A DNA stretch of 64,000 bases from NCBI RefSeq assembly GCF_038900055.1, contig NZ_JBBMQM010000001.1, positions 2,604,001 through 2,668,000 of the forward strand, read 5' to 3'. The notes under the pieces were generated by a model. That model had not been told where the DNA came from. It did not search any database and saw nothing but the letters and a program-made list of their open reading frames with translations. The stretch comes from Henriciella sp. AS95. Its GTDB lineage: Bacteria > Pseudomonadota > Alphaproteobacteria > Caulobacterales > Hyphomonadaceae. The position numbers and the translations under genes were made by a program. Shown one piece after another: positions 7,848 to 16,092 of the stretch. The first letter of the stretch is position 1, and every line of letters starts with the position of its first letter.

Positions 7848-10800
7848 CTAGAACCGCAGCTTGGCTGACAGTGAGTAGGTGCGGCCGATGACCCACGGTG
7901 CGTAAAGCGCCGCGTCAACGTTACCTTGTCCATACAGCGTACCCAGAGCGGTTTGCGGTGGCAGCTCATCAAAGAGGTTCTGCACACCGGCAACGACGCG
8001 GAGGCGATCCGTTGCATCCCATGCGACCGAACCGTCAAAGTTCGAGAACGATGGGGTGTCGTCGGCACCGAAGTAGTCTGGGGAGTTTTCCATCTCCGGC
8101 ACATAGGTGTGACGGATTTGGAAGATCCAGCTGTCGAGTTTGTAGTCCACAGTCGTGACTGTCTTGTAGTCAGGAATGGAACCACCGATCTGCGGCGTGC
8201 TGGTACCAGCGTATTCGGAGTCACCAATGTCGTACTTCTCGGTGAAGGTCACAAGGGTGTTGATGCCGAATGTACCCGGAGCCGATGCGAAAGCCTCGTC
8301 CAGATCGAAGTTATAATCGAACTGAACGTCCACGCCTTCCACTTCGGTTCGACCGACCGAGTTGGTGAGCGAGGTGTTGATGCCGGTGATCTGACCCGTG
8401 GCCGGGTCCCGAGTGATCTGTTGACAGTCAGCAACCGACTGCGGCGTGCTTCCCAGGTTTCCGTAACAGGAGTCCAGGATCGTTGCGGAGCCGCGGGATA
8501 CGATCTGGTCGTCCAGCTTGATGTTGTAGTAGTCGACCGTGGCACGGAAGTTACCGACCGGCACGAAGTCCGGCTGGAAGACAGCACCCACGGTGATCGT
8601 CTCACCAGTTTCCGGCGACAGGTTGGGGTTACCAAACGAGAACGCCTGAACCTGGCTGTTGGCCGCTGAGAAAGTGCCCGAGCCTCCGGTGTAGAGAGAC
8701 GCCGGAACGAAACCGCCACCGATGTTGCCACCCGTCGTACAGAAGGCCAGCAGCTGCGGGGAATTCTCAGCCACGGATCCACGACACGGATCAGTGTAGC
8801 TCGCAAAGCCCTGGTCACCATTCTGGAAGCTTTCCAGAGCGGACGGGGCACGAACGGCCTTGTTGTAGATGGCACGGAAACGGAGCCAGTCAGTCGGGGC
8901 CCAGTTACCGCCATACTTGTACGCTTCGGCTTTGCCGATCGTGCTGTAGTCGGAGTAGCGATAGCCTGTCTCGAGGTTCAGCTCGTGCGCGAAAGGCATG
9001 TCACTCAGAAGCGGCACGACAATCTCAGTATAAGCTTCGTACACGTCCTGCGAACCGACAACGTTCTGCACGGCGTTGAAGCCTGCAATTTCGCCGCGGC
9101 GCTGAGCGTCGTCGACCACGAAGTTCACATTATCTTCGCGATATTCGACACCGAACACGGTCGCGACTGGGCCAGCCGGAAGCTCGAAAGCCTCACCGGT
9201 GACGTAAGCCGAAAACGTTGTCTGCTCGATTTCCTGGTTCGTCTGGATGTTCGTCCGGACGAAGCTAGACATTGCTGGGGTCGTGACCGATGGCGGGCCA
9301 AAGATATCGACGTCCACACAGCCCGGAAGCAGAGCGGAAGGATCGAGGTTGTCACAGCCAGCAAGGCCTTGGTTCAGCGCAACGCGGTTCACGTTGTTCT
9401 GGCCCTTGGACGTGAACTGACCCTGGCCCCAACCCATGGAGACGTTCCAGTTCCAGGAGTCCGTGATCCGGCCGTCGAATGCCACGCGGCCAACGAGCTG
9501 CGAGTTATTGTAGTTACTGATGCGCGGACCGATGCCATTCGAACGCCATGCATAGGTGAAGTTCGCATCCGGGGTCGGACGCGAGTTCAGCGCTGCAGAG
9601 AAGTCCGGGTGCGGATCGTCTGCGGTACCAACAATACCGTCTGCGCCCGCGATTGCAGGTGACGATACAGGGACCGAAATGCCCGTAATCGGCGTTGCTG
9701 CGAGTTGCACCTCAGTCTGGCTGCGAACATAGGACAGGAATGCCTTCATGTTCACATCAGGGGTCAGCTCGTAGTTCACGAACGTTTGGATGCCATAACG
9801 ATCAGCCGGCAGGTAGATGAAGTTGTCCGGCGCATAGTTGTAACGCGAAGAACCTGCTGCGCGATCTGGAATCGCACAGTATCCCGAGCTGTAGTACGGG
9901 GTGAGCTCACCGGCATCATTGAAAGACAGGTTGCCATTGGCCGCTGGCAGACAGTCTGGGTTAGCCGTCGTCGGGTTTGCAAAGTTCGGGGTACCCGGAT
10001 TGGTTGCAAGATCGGTGAACGGGTTCGCCGCGCTGTTGGAGATCGCGCCCCATGGTGGGGTACCCGAACCGCCGGAGAACACGAAAGGCGTGAAACCCGG
10101 ATAGTTCGAGTTAATGTTGCCGAGGAAATTCTGATAGTCGTCGTAGCTGTCGATGACTCTCGTTGCGCCATCAGCATAGCCGCCGTTTACGAGGTCGTAG
10201 CCATAGCCGACACCTGCAGCAACGCGGGAATAGTCATAATCGCCCTGGCTGACGCCGTCGCGCGAGAAGTATGATGCGTAAGTGGTGACGTTACCTTTGC
10301 CGTTGTCGAAGTTACCGCCCATGAGAAGGTCGATGGCTTCGTAGCGGCCGTTGCCGTCGAATGCGCCGCCGCCACCAACGGTGACTTCTGCGCCTTCATA
10401 GTCGTCCTTCAGGATGAAGTTGACGACACCGGCGATTGCGTCGGAACCGTACACAGCGGACGTACCGCCGGTCACGACTTCGATACGCTCGATCAGACCA
10501 GCTGGGATCGAGTTAAGGTCGACAACACCGGTCGAGGACGAACCAGGAACGCGCTCGCCGTCGATCAGGACCAGCGTACGCTGTGGACCAAGACCACGAA
10601 GGTCGATGGTTGCGAAATCTTCGCCACCTGCGTTGTTCGACGTAACGGTGTTACCCGGAATGACCTGCGGGAGGTCGTTCAGAAGGGTTTCAACGTTGAG
10701 CGTTGCGCTCAGTTCGATGTCTGCCGCACCAATAGTGGTAACCGGGCTCGTCGCGCTATAGTCTTGCGACATAACGCGGGTACCGGTGACCCTGATGGTT

Positions 10801-10937
10801 TCTTCGCGGCGCGTGTTATCCTCTTCATCGGCGGTGTCCTGCGCAATTGCCTGCAGGCCAGTCACCGAGGTGAGGCCGATCAGCATCGTGCTGATCATCA
10901 ACGTGCTACGAATTGAACGTTTCGTTCCGTGCTTCAC
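7848..10937 (-). CDS. Large TonB-dependent outer-membrane receptor
   Basis: GTG at 10937 is the likely start: GGAGAA lies 5–6 bases upstream and the product begins with a signal peptide (VKHGTKRSIRS, then a hydrophobic core ending LQAIAQ). A plug domain follows with typical phrases (TIRVTGTRV, DLRGLGPQRTLVLIDGERV, GTSAVYGSDAIAGVVNF), then a long 22-strand-type barrel and a terminal aromatic strand ending KLRF. About 1029 residues is typical of receptors of the oligopeptide or complex-carbohydrate class in Caulobacterales and sphingomonads. It imports a ligand using TonB–ExbB energy. The S9 peptidase and the two TPR enzymes nearby suggest a peptide ligand, which is inference. A candidate promoter lies 110–145 bp upstream. 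Confidence 0.93.
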   Translation of the reverse strand: MKHGTKRSIRSTLMISTMLIGLTSVTGLQAIAQDTADEEDNTRREETIRVTGTRVMSQDYSATSPVTTIGAADIELSATLNVETLLNDLPQVIPGNTVTSNNAGGEDFATIDLRGLGPQRTLVLIDGERVPGSSSTGVVDLNSIPAGLIERIEVVTGGTSAVYGSDAIAGVVNFILKDDYEGAEVTVGGGGAFDGNGRYEAIDLLMGGNFDNGKGNVTTYASYFSRDGVSQGDYDYSRVAAGVGYGYDLVNGGYADGATRVIDSYDDYQNFLGNINSNYPGFTPFVFSGGSGTPPWGAISNSAANPFTDLATNPGTPNFANPTTANPDCLPAANGNLSFNDAGELTPYYSSGYCAIPDRAAGSSRYNYAPDNFIYLPADRYGIQTFVNYELTPDVNMKAFLSYVRSQTEVQLAATPITGISVPVSSPAIAGADGIVGTADDPHPDFSAALNSRPTPDANFTYAWRSNGIGPRISNYNNSQLVGRVAFDGRITDSWNWNVSMGWGQGQFTSKGQNNVNRVALNQGLAGCDNLDPSALLPGCVDVDIFGPPSVTTPAMSSFVRTNIQTNQEIEQTTFSAYVTGEAFELPAGPVATVFGVEYREDNVNFVVDDAQRRGEIAGFNAVQNVVGSQDVYEAYTEIVVPLLSDMPFAHELNLETGYRYSDYSTIGKAEAYKYGGNWAPTDWLRFRAIYNKAVRAPSALESFQNGDQGFASYTDPCRGSVAENSPQLLAFCTTGGNIGGGFVPASLYTGGSGTFSAANSQVQAFSFGNPNLSPETGETITVGAVFQPDFVPVGNFRATVDYYNIKLDDQIVSRGSATILDSCYGNLGSTPQSVADCQQITRDPATGQITGINTSLTNSVGRTEVEGVDVQFDYNFDLDEAFASAPGTFGINTLVTFTEKYDIGDSEYAGTSTPQIGGSIPDYKTVTTVDYKLDSWIFQIRHTYVPEMENSPDYFGADDTPSFSNFDGSVAWDATDRLRVVAGVQNLFDELPPQTALGTLYGQGNVDAALYAPWVIGRTYSLSAKLRF

Positions 10938-11053
10938 GTAATTTCTCCAATACATCCAGTTAAGAACTTCCATCCCTGACACAGGAAGGCGGACGGGTGA
11001 TTTTCCCTCGAAAATGCGTTTTTCGCCAAACCAGAATCCCGCCTGTGGCCGGA

Positions 11054-11082
11054 TTTAGAGACATCTATCCCAGATGGGTCAA
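11054..11082 (-). promoter_or_regulatory. Candidate sigma-70 type promoter for the TonB receptor
   Basis: On the minus strand TTGACC (11082–11077) and TCTAAA (11059–11054) are separated by exactly 17 bases. This predicts a transcript start near 11047 and a leader of about 110 bases before the GTG at 10937. The -10 box is only a partial match. Confidence 0.4.
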
Positions 11083-11119
11083 TGCTGCGTTGCATCGTGT
11101 TAATGTGAATGCCGCCCCA

Positions 11120-11137
11120 TGTGATATAATCGTCACA
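11120..11137. promoter_or_regulatory. TGTGA-N8-TCACA inverted repeat
   Basis: The arms match the CRP half-sites, but the spacer is 8 rather than 6 bases. The centre would fall about 81 bases before the predicted receptor transcript start, a position usable by an activator. The regulator is unknown. Confidence 0.3.
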
Positions 11138-11245
11138 GTTCTGCCTTACTCTTCCGGGATTGCGCGCAACGCTTCACCGGATAAGTCCAAGTCTCCGCAA
11201 ATTCCTACCCCGCCCCCTGCGCGATGGGTGCTCGGCTGCCGCTGG

Positions 11246-11722
11246 TTAATCGTGCCTCGAAAGGCGTTGCGCTGGCCCCCGATCGCCAAACCACCAGAGT
11301 GTGGCAGCGGTCGCGGCAAATGTGGCGGTTTCAATGATGGCCCGGCGGCCCTCCGCATCGGCGCCAAGCCATATCCCTGAAGCGATCAGCCATAGAAGAA
11401 CGGTCAGCGCTGGCCGCGTCAGTCCCCGAACCGCATTTACCCAGAGATAGCTCTCACCGATCGCCGCATCCGCCTCCACCGAGGCTGCCAGCCCGGCCCA
11501 GCTGCCACTTGTTTCGGCAAGCGCCAGTTCGGCTTCCGTTTCCGCCGCCCTCGCCCTGTGCTGAAGCTCCAGCAGTGCCGTTTCATGCGCCCATCTTGCG
11601 CGCTCATGCGCCTGCTTCTGGCGCGCTTCGAAAAAGCCGGCGACCCGGCCGAGCGCCGTTCCGATCAATCCGAACAGTCCGCCCCCCGCCGCACTCGCGG
11701 CCAATCCTGCTATCTCGTCCAT
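11246..11722 (-). CDS. Holin-like membrane protein of the GTA-release (3TM) type
   Basis: The 158-residue protein begins with a Gly/Ala-rich hydrophobic segment (AASAAGGGLFGLIGTALG), then a long charged helix rich in Ala, Glu, Gln and Arg, then a phrase like the GTA_holin_3TM family (WVNAVRGLTRPALTVLLWL at about residues 93–111) and a further hydrophobic segment (ATFAATAATLWWF). That family includes the holin used for release of the R. capsulatus gene transfer agent. It overlaps the end of the endolysin-like gene by 13 bases, so the two are translationally coupled; GAGG just before ATG supports the start. The pair lies about 43 kb from the GTA structural genes and has no phage structural genes around it. 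A remnant prophage holin is the alternative. Confidence 0.7.
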   Translation of the reverse strand: MDEIAGLAASAAGGGLFGLIGTALGRVAGFFEARQKQAHERARWAHETALLELQHRARAAETEAELALAETSGSWAGLAASVEADAAIGESYLWVNAVRGLTRPALTVLLWLIASGIWLGADAEGRRAIIETATFAATAATLWWFGDRGPAQRLSRHD

Positions 11723-12138
11723 ACGTCCTCGCTCCCGGGATAAAACCAGCGCGCGGGCACCGCCCGCCTGTCGATGTGAAGGAAGCTGCGCGCGAGGCCG
11801 AAGCCGGTGAAGCCCGCCTGCTCTGCCGCCTTGAGCAAGGCGAAACGGTTATGACCGGACAGCGCGATGTCAGCGGCGATCTGTTTGTGCTGAGACAGCG
11901 GCGCGCCGCCGACCGCCGCATTCCATCCGGCGCATCGATGACCGGACGTGATCACCAGCGGCTTGCGAGCCGCCTCACGCAGGGCTTCGAGCCCATCGAG
12001 AAAGACCGGATCATGCCAGTATGCACCGCCGCAGAATCGCCCGCCGCAGCGGCAGGCAAGCTCGCCAATCGAGAAATGCGGCCAGCGCCAGCCTGCTGCC
12101 AGAGCCTGCCGCGCGCCGGTAACCGTACGATAGAGCAT
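11710..12138 (-). CDS. Peptidase M15 family endolysin
   Basis: The 142-residue protein has the zinc-site signature of M15A peptidases: S82-x-His84-x5-Asp90 (SQHKQIAAD) and the distal His121-x-Asp123 in FLHID. An ITSGHRC segment (residues 63–69) precedes it. The family cleaves peptidoglycan cross-links (D-Ala-D-Ala type bonds) and serves as phage or GTA endolysin. I chose ATG 12138 because AAGGAGG sits 5 bases upstream; an upstream in-frame TTG at 12153 would place that Shine-Dalgarno inside the gene. No signal peptide is present, as expected for an enzyme released by a holin, and the holin-like gene follows with a 13-base overlap. A cluster of four Cys near residues 29–36 and 69 is notable. 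Confidence 0.85.
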   Translation of the reverse strand: MLYRTVTGARQALAAGWRWPHFSIGELACRCGGRFCGGAYWHDPVFLDGLEALREAARKPLVITSGHRCAGWNAAVGGAPLSQHKQIAADIALSGHNRFALLKAAEQAGFTGFGLARSFLHIDRRAVPARWFYPGSEDVWTR

Positions 12139-12260
12139 CGCCGCCTCCTTCAATGAGGAGGATCGCTCACCAGCACATACGGTCTGAAAATAAAGCCGGC
12201 TCTATTGCCAGGCGGGCGCTTCTCGCAGGAAACGAGTGGCGCTGTCCGCTCGCCGCAGAA

Positions 12261-13244
12261 TCAGCCGGCAGGCGCGAACGCCCTACCCTTGGCGAGCGCG
12301 GCCACAGCCTCATCATATTCGCGGGCGAGCTTGTCCACGAAATCGGCCGTCGACATGCGCTCGGTCACGGCGCCAATGCCCTGCCCGCAGCCCCAGATAT
12401 CCTTCCAGGCCTTGGACTTCTGATTACCGCCAGAGCCGAAATTCATCTTGCTCGGATCGCTCTGCGGCAGGTTATCCGGGTCCATCCCAGCCGCCTCGAT
12501 GGACGGTCTCAGATAGTTGCCATGTACGCCGGTGAAGAGGTTTGAATAGACGATATCTTCGGCGCCATATTTCACGATCGCATCCTTGTAGCCTTCGACG
12601 GCATTGGCTTCGTCGCAGGCGATGAAGGCAGACCCGATATAGCCGAAATCAGCGCCCATGGCCTGGGCGGCGGCAACAGCCCCGCCGGTCGCGATCGAGC
12701 CTGACAGGGCAAGCGGGCCATCAAAGAATTTCCGGATTTCCTGGATCAGCGCAAAAGGTGAAAGCCGCCCGGCATGCCCGCCGGCCCCGGCGCACACCGC
12801 GATCAGGCCGTCGGCGCCTTTCTCCAGCGCCTTGTTGGCAAAGAACGTATCGATGACGTCATGCATCACGATGCCGCCATAGGAGTGGATGGCTTCGTTC
12901 ACTTCCACCCGCGCGCCCAAGGACGTGATCACCAGCGGCGCCTTGTATTTCACGCAAAGCTCAAGGTCTTCCTCCAGCCGGTTATTCGTCTTGTGGACGA
13001 TCTGGTTCACCGCAAAGGGCGCCGCCGGCTTGTCCGGATTGGCCTTGTTATAGGCGTCGAGTTCAGACGTGATCCGGTCCAGCCATTCATCCAGCTGCGA
13101 GATCGGCCGCGCATTCAGCGACGGAAACGATCCGACCACGCCCGCCTTGCACTGCGCGATCACCAGATCCGGGTTTGAGATGATGAAGAGCGGCGAGCCA
13201 ATGACTGGCAAGCGCAGATTAGACAGCACGGATGGCACGGACAT
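12261..13244 (-). CDS. Nitronate monooxygenase (2-nitropropane dioxygenase family)
   Basis: The 327-residue protein is an FMN-dependent TIM-barrel enzyme. Family phrases are visible: LRLPVIGSPLFIISNPDLV at the N-terminus, GVVGSFPSLNAR, the central VCAGAGGHAGRLSPFAL (flavin and catalytic region, with the His of GGHAG), and the phosphate-binding LSGSIATGGAVAAAQAMGADFGYIGSAF. It oxidises alkyl nitronates such as propionate 3-nitronate; some relatives act on enoyl-CoA-linked substrates. GGGAAAA lies 5 bases before the ATG. It is separated from the endolysin pair by about 120 bases and divergent from the TPR gene at 13415. Confidence 0.9.
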   Translation of the reverse strand: MSVPSVLSNLRLPVIGSPLFIISNPDLVIAQCKAGVVGSFPSLNARPISQLDEWLDRITSELDAYNKANPDKPAAPFAVNQIVHKTNNRLEEDLELCVKYKAPLVITSLGARVEVNEAIHSYGGIVMHDVIDTFFANKALEKGADGLIAVCAGAGGHAGRLSPFALIQEIRKFFDGPLALSGSIATGGAVAAAQAMGADFGYIGSAFIACDEANAVEGYKDAIVKYGAEDIVYSNLFTGVHGNYLRPSIEAAGMDPDNLPQSDPSKMNFGSGGNQKSKAWKDIWGCGQGIGAVTERMSTADFVDKLAREYDEAVAALAKGRAFAPAG

Positions 13245-13414
13245 TGGCGTTTTCCCTCAGAGTTGTTTCATTCGCCCTTACCTAGCTGCGCGCACCTGCC
13301 CGGCAAGCCATGACGTTGGGAAAGCGGCGCAAGGGCCCCGCCCCTGATCCCCTGGATTTGCTCTGGCATTGGCGGCTCAACCTGTCGTAGGGTCGATGGT
13401 GAGGAGGCGGAAGC

Positions 13415-15589
13415 TTGGTCAAGATCAACGACACGCTTGTGAACTATGCGGGCCAGTTCTGCTTTGGCGCGGCGGCGATCGCCTTTCCGCCCGTAGCCGC
13501 TGGCGTCACAGCCGCCGTCGGCGCGACAGCTCTCGTCGCGCTCTTCCACGCAGAGCGCAGGAAGAACAAGGATGCAAGCCAGCTCGATAGCGATAAGGCG
13601 CTCAAGAAAATAACGGCCAGGATAGCCGATGAGTGGCGCAACGACCTGCCAGACTTCGGCAAACATGACTTCCAGAAAGAGCTCCACATTGCCGAAGAAG
13701 CCCTGAAAACGGCGCTCCCACGGTGCAGCATGGATTACGCCACATTGGCGGACGCGACGACGAAAGGCGCCGGCAAGTTTCCCGACAAGGCGACCGAAGA
13801 GGTGCTGGAACAGCTGGCCAGAACCGACCCGTCAAATTTCGGCGAAAACGGCTCCGCTCTCGCCAAAAAGCTCGCCGACAATGTCATCCGCGCTGCATTC
13901 ATGGGCGCAATCGAGAACGAAGACTATTTCCGCAAATTCCAACCCCGCCTCCTCCTCGCCATCGCAGAGAAGGTCGGGGACATTTACGACATGCAGCTCG
14001 CGCTGAAGGAGCTGGAGGAACGGAATTTCGAGACGCTGACCAGGGTGGACGAGCGCACCGCCACAATGGACGTCAAACTCGACCAGCTTCTCGCTGTCGT
14101 CGGCTCCTTGTCGCTCAAACGCGCCGAAGAGATCGGCCTCAATGAGAAACAGATCGAGACGATTACGCGAAGCTTTCTCAAACAGGAGATTCCGACCGAG
14201 CTATGGGGCACGAAATTGGTCGAAGGTGCGACGCGGCTTACCGAACTCGAAGAAGAACTCGCCCGGCTCACCAATGACGAGCCGGAAATCGCAGCGCTAA
14301 TGGACCTTGCCCGCGAAGCCATCGACCGGGGCGATATCGGAGCCGCTGACAAATATCTCGCCGAAGCCGTCCAGCGTGACGAGGAAGCTGGCGAACAGCG
14401 CCTGCGCCGCGCGGCTGATAATGAAGGCCGGCGCGGCGATCTCGCTATGTCTGAGGGCCGCTACATCAAAGCCGCCGATCACTTTGCCCGCGCTGCTCGC
14501 CTCATTCAGCCCTTCGATGCCGAAGATTGGGCTCGACTGAAGTATAATGAGGGAACCGCCGCATACCAGCGCGGCATTCTCGATCCCGAACGGAACAATC
14601 TCGACCGCGCCGTCTCCGCCTATCGCAAGGCTCTGACCGAACGCACGAGAGACCGCATCCCGCTCGACTGGGCCATGACGCAGAACAATCTCGGCAATGC
14701 GCTTCTGACCCTCGGAGCGCGCGGCGATGACAACGCCCTGAACGACGCCGTCACCGCCTATCGCGAGGCCCTGACCGAACGCACAAGAGATCGCGTCCCG
14801 CTCGATTGGGCCGCAACGCAGACCAGTCTCGGTAGCGCGCTCGCCACCCTCGGAGTACGCGGCGATGACGCGGCCCTCAACGACGCCGTCGCCGCCTGTC
14901 GCGAGGCCCTGAAGGAATACAAAAGAGACCGCGTCCCGCTCCAATGGGCCATGGCGCAGAACAATCTCGGCGCTGTGCTCAAAACCCTTGGAGGACGCGG
15001 CGATGACAAGGCCCTGAACGACGCCATCACTGCCTATCGCGCAGCCATGACGGTATTGACAAGAGAAAGCGTTCCGCTCGACTGGGCCGCAACGCAGAAC
15101 AATCTCGGCAATGCGCTCGCCATCCTCGGAGCTCACCGCGATGACACGGCCCTCAACGACGCCGTTGCCGCCTTTCGCGAAGCTCTAACCGAACGCACAA
15201 GAGACCGCGTCCCGCTCGACTGGGCCATGACGCAGTACAATCTCGGCAATGCGCTCCAGACCATCGGAGAGCGCGGCGACGACAAGGCCCTGAAAGGCGC
15301 CATCACAGCCTATCGCGAGGCTCTGACAGAACGCACAAGAGAGCGCATCCCGCTCGACTGGGCCATGACGCGGAACAATCTCGGAGGTGCGATGGAAACA
15401 CTCGGCGACCGCGATCAGTCGGTAAAGCAATGGGCCGAGGCACGAAACCACTATCTCGCCGCCCTCGAAGAATGTACCCCAGAAAGCCCCCCCGCCAACG
15501 AAGCCATAGCCCGAGAAAACCTCGACGGCGTGGAGGCGAAGCTCAAAGCCGCTGGCTGGGCCCCGCCCGAAGGCTGGCCAGACAAATAA
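13415..15589 (+). CDS. TPR-repeat protein with N-terminal membrane segment
   Basis: The likely start is TTG 13415, with GAGGAGG about 8 bases upstream. The 724-residue protein has a hydrophobic segment at about residues 13–43, a helical, charged middle part (about 44–390), and six consecutive 46-residue TPR-like repeats from residue 396 on. Each repeat carries versions of ALNDAVTAYREALTERTRD followed by VPLDWAATQNNLGNAL. The TPR array is a protein-binding surface. No enzyme domain (kinase, CHAT, NACHT) is visible. The repeats are alike at DNA level, see the separate repeat entry. Similar TPR proteins are scattered among alphaproteobacteria; the role is unknown, though this build can occur in signalling or conflict-related proteins. 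Confidence 0.8.
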   Translation: MVKINDTLVNYAGQFCFGAAAIAFPPVAAGVTAAVGATALVALFHAERRKNKDASQLDSDKALKKITARIADEWRNDLPDFGKHDFQKELHIAEEALKTALPRCSMDYATLADATTKGAGKFPDKATEEVLEQLARTDPSNFGENGSALAKKLADNVIRAAFMGAIENEDYFRKFQPRLLLAIAEKVGDIYDMQLALKELEERNFETLTRVDERTATMDVKLDQLLAVVGSLSLKRAEEIGLNEKQIETITRSFLKQEIPTELWGTKLVEGATRLTELEEELARLTNDEPEIAALMDLAREAIDRGDIGAADKYLAEAVQRDEEAGEQRLRRAADNEGRRGDLAMSEGRYIKAADHFARAARLIQPFDAEDWARLKYNEGTAAYQRGILDPERNNLDRAVSAYRKALTERTRDRIPLDWAMTQNNLGNALLTLGARGDDNALNDAVTAYREALTERTRDRVPLDWAATQTSLGSALATLGVRGDDAALNDAVAACREALKEYKRDRVPLQWAMAQNNLGAVLKTLGGRGDDKALNDAITAYRAAMTVLTRESVPLDWAATQNNLGNALAILGAHRDDTALNDAVAAFREALTERTRDRVPLDWAMTQYNLGNALQTIGERGDDKALKGAITAYREALTERTRERIPLDWAMTRNNLGGAMETLGDRDQSVKQWAEARNHYLAALEECTPESPPANEAIARENLDGVEAKLKAAGWAPPEGWPDK
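14600..15427 (+). repeat. Six tandem 138-bp coding repeats
   Basis: The units begin at 14600 and every 138 bases after it, each encoding one 46-residue TPR-like unit. The core of each unit (a GAACGCACAAGAGA-like stretch followed by a CCGCTCGACTGGGCC-like stretch) is near-identical between units, which points to recent duplication and to possible length variation between strains. Confidence 0.85.
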
Positions 15590-15754
15590 CAGGCCCAGTC
15601 AGGTCCTATGACGAGGCCTGCGCCAACCGCCTATGGCAACGACGGCCCGGCCAACTGTCTCGCGCAGTTCAAGCGCCTCAAACCGTTCTTCGATTGGATG
15701 CTCGCCTGACCCTGTTCGCGCAGGCCAGCCGTGACGTGGAGACGCCGCCTCAGC

Positions 15755-16075
15755 TCAGTTGCGCGTCGCCAGCCAGTCGAGGTCGGCCTCGTATCTCTCG
15801 GCAAGGATCCGCCCAACGGCCGGCCGCGCGGCCTGCCAACGTTCCCAGGTATAAAGGTCCTTGATCAGCGCATTGTCCTTACACGCAACCGAGATCGGCA
15901 CAGCCAGTTCAAGACGCCGGTTGGTACGCGAAAAGTCCTGACCAAAATAGGTGATCGGCATGGTTTTTGGCGGCCCGATGCGCACCAGCGGATTGTCCTG
16001 CAGGCGTTCCTCCAGTGGTATGAGTTCGATAAAGTTCTGCGCCCTCACATGCTGGCTCAGCCGTCGCAACAACAT
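15755..16075 (-). CDS. Unknown 106-residue protein downstream of LuxR
   Basis: The frame starts at ATG 16075, 17 bases after the LuxR stop, with a strong purine run (GGAGGGGCAGGGG) just upstream, so the two genes form an operon. The product is soluble, with no signal peptide, and carries phrases such as FIELIPLEERLQDNPLVR and ACKDNALIKDLYTWERW. I do not recognise the family. It is not a LuxI-type synthase: the conserved Arg, Phe and Trp pattern of that family is absent, and it is half the length. It may be a target or partner of the regulator. Confidence 0.6.
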   Translation of the reverse strand: MLLRRLSQHVRAQNFIELIPLEERLQDNPLVRIGPPKTMPITYFGQDFSRTNRRLELAVPISVACKDNALIKDLYTWERWQAARPAVGRILAERYEADLDWLATRN

Positions 16076-16092
16076 CCCCTGCCCCTCCCGGC

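Larger units (their letters stand above)
10938..11245. other. Intergenic region upstream of the TonB receptor
   Basis: About 308 bases without a gene. It carries a candidate minus-strand promoter (11054–11082) and an imperfectly CRP-like inverted repeat (11120–11137). Short frames on both strands here lack ribosome sites and codon bias and look like chance. Confidence 0.5.

Noticed and set aside
8985..9662. 225-codon plus-strand frame inside the TonB receptor gene
   Set aside because: It is antisense to a gene with clear protein motifs and signal peptide; the long frame follows from the codon bias of the receptor.
15755..16075. 106-residue gene as a LuxI-type synthase
   Set aside because: It lacks the conserved Arg, Phe, Trp and Glu pattern and is half the usual length.
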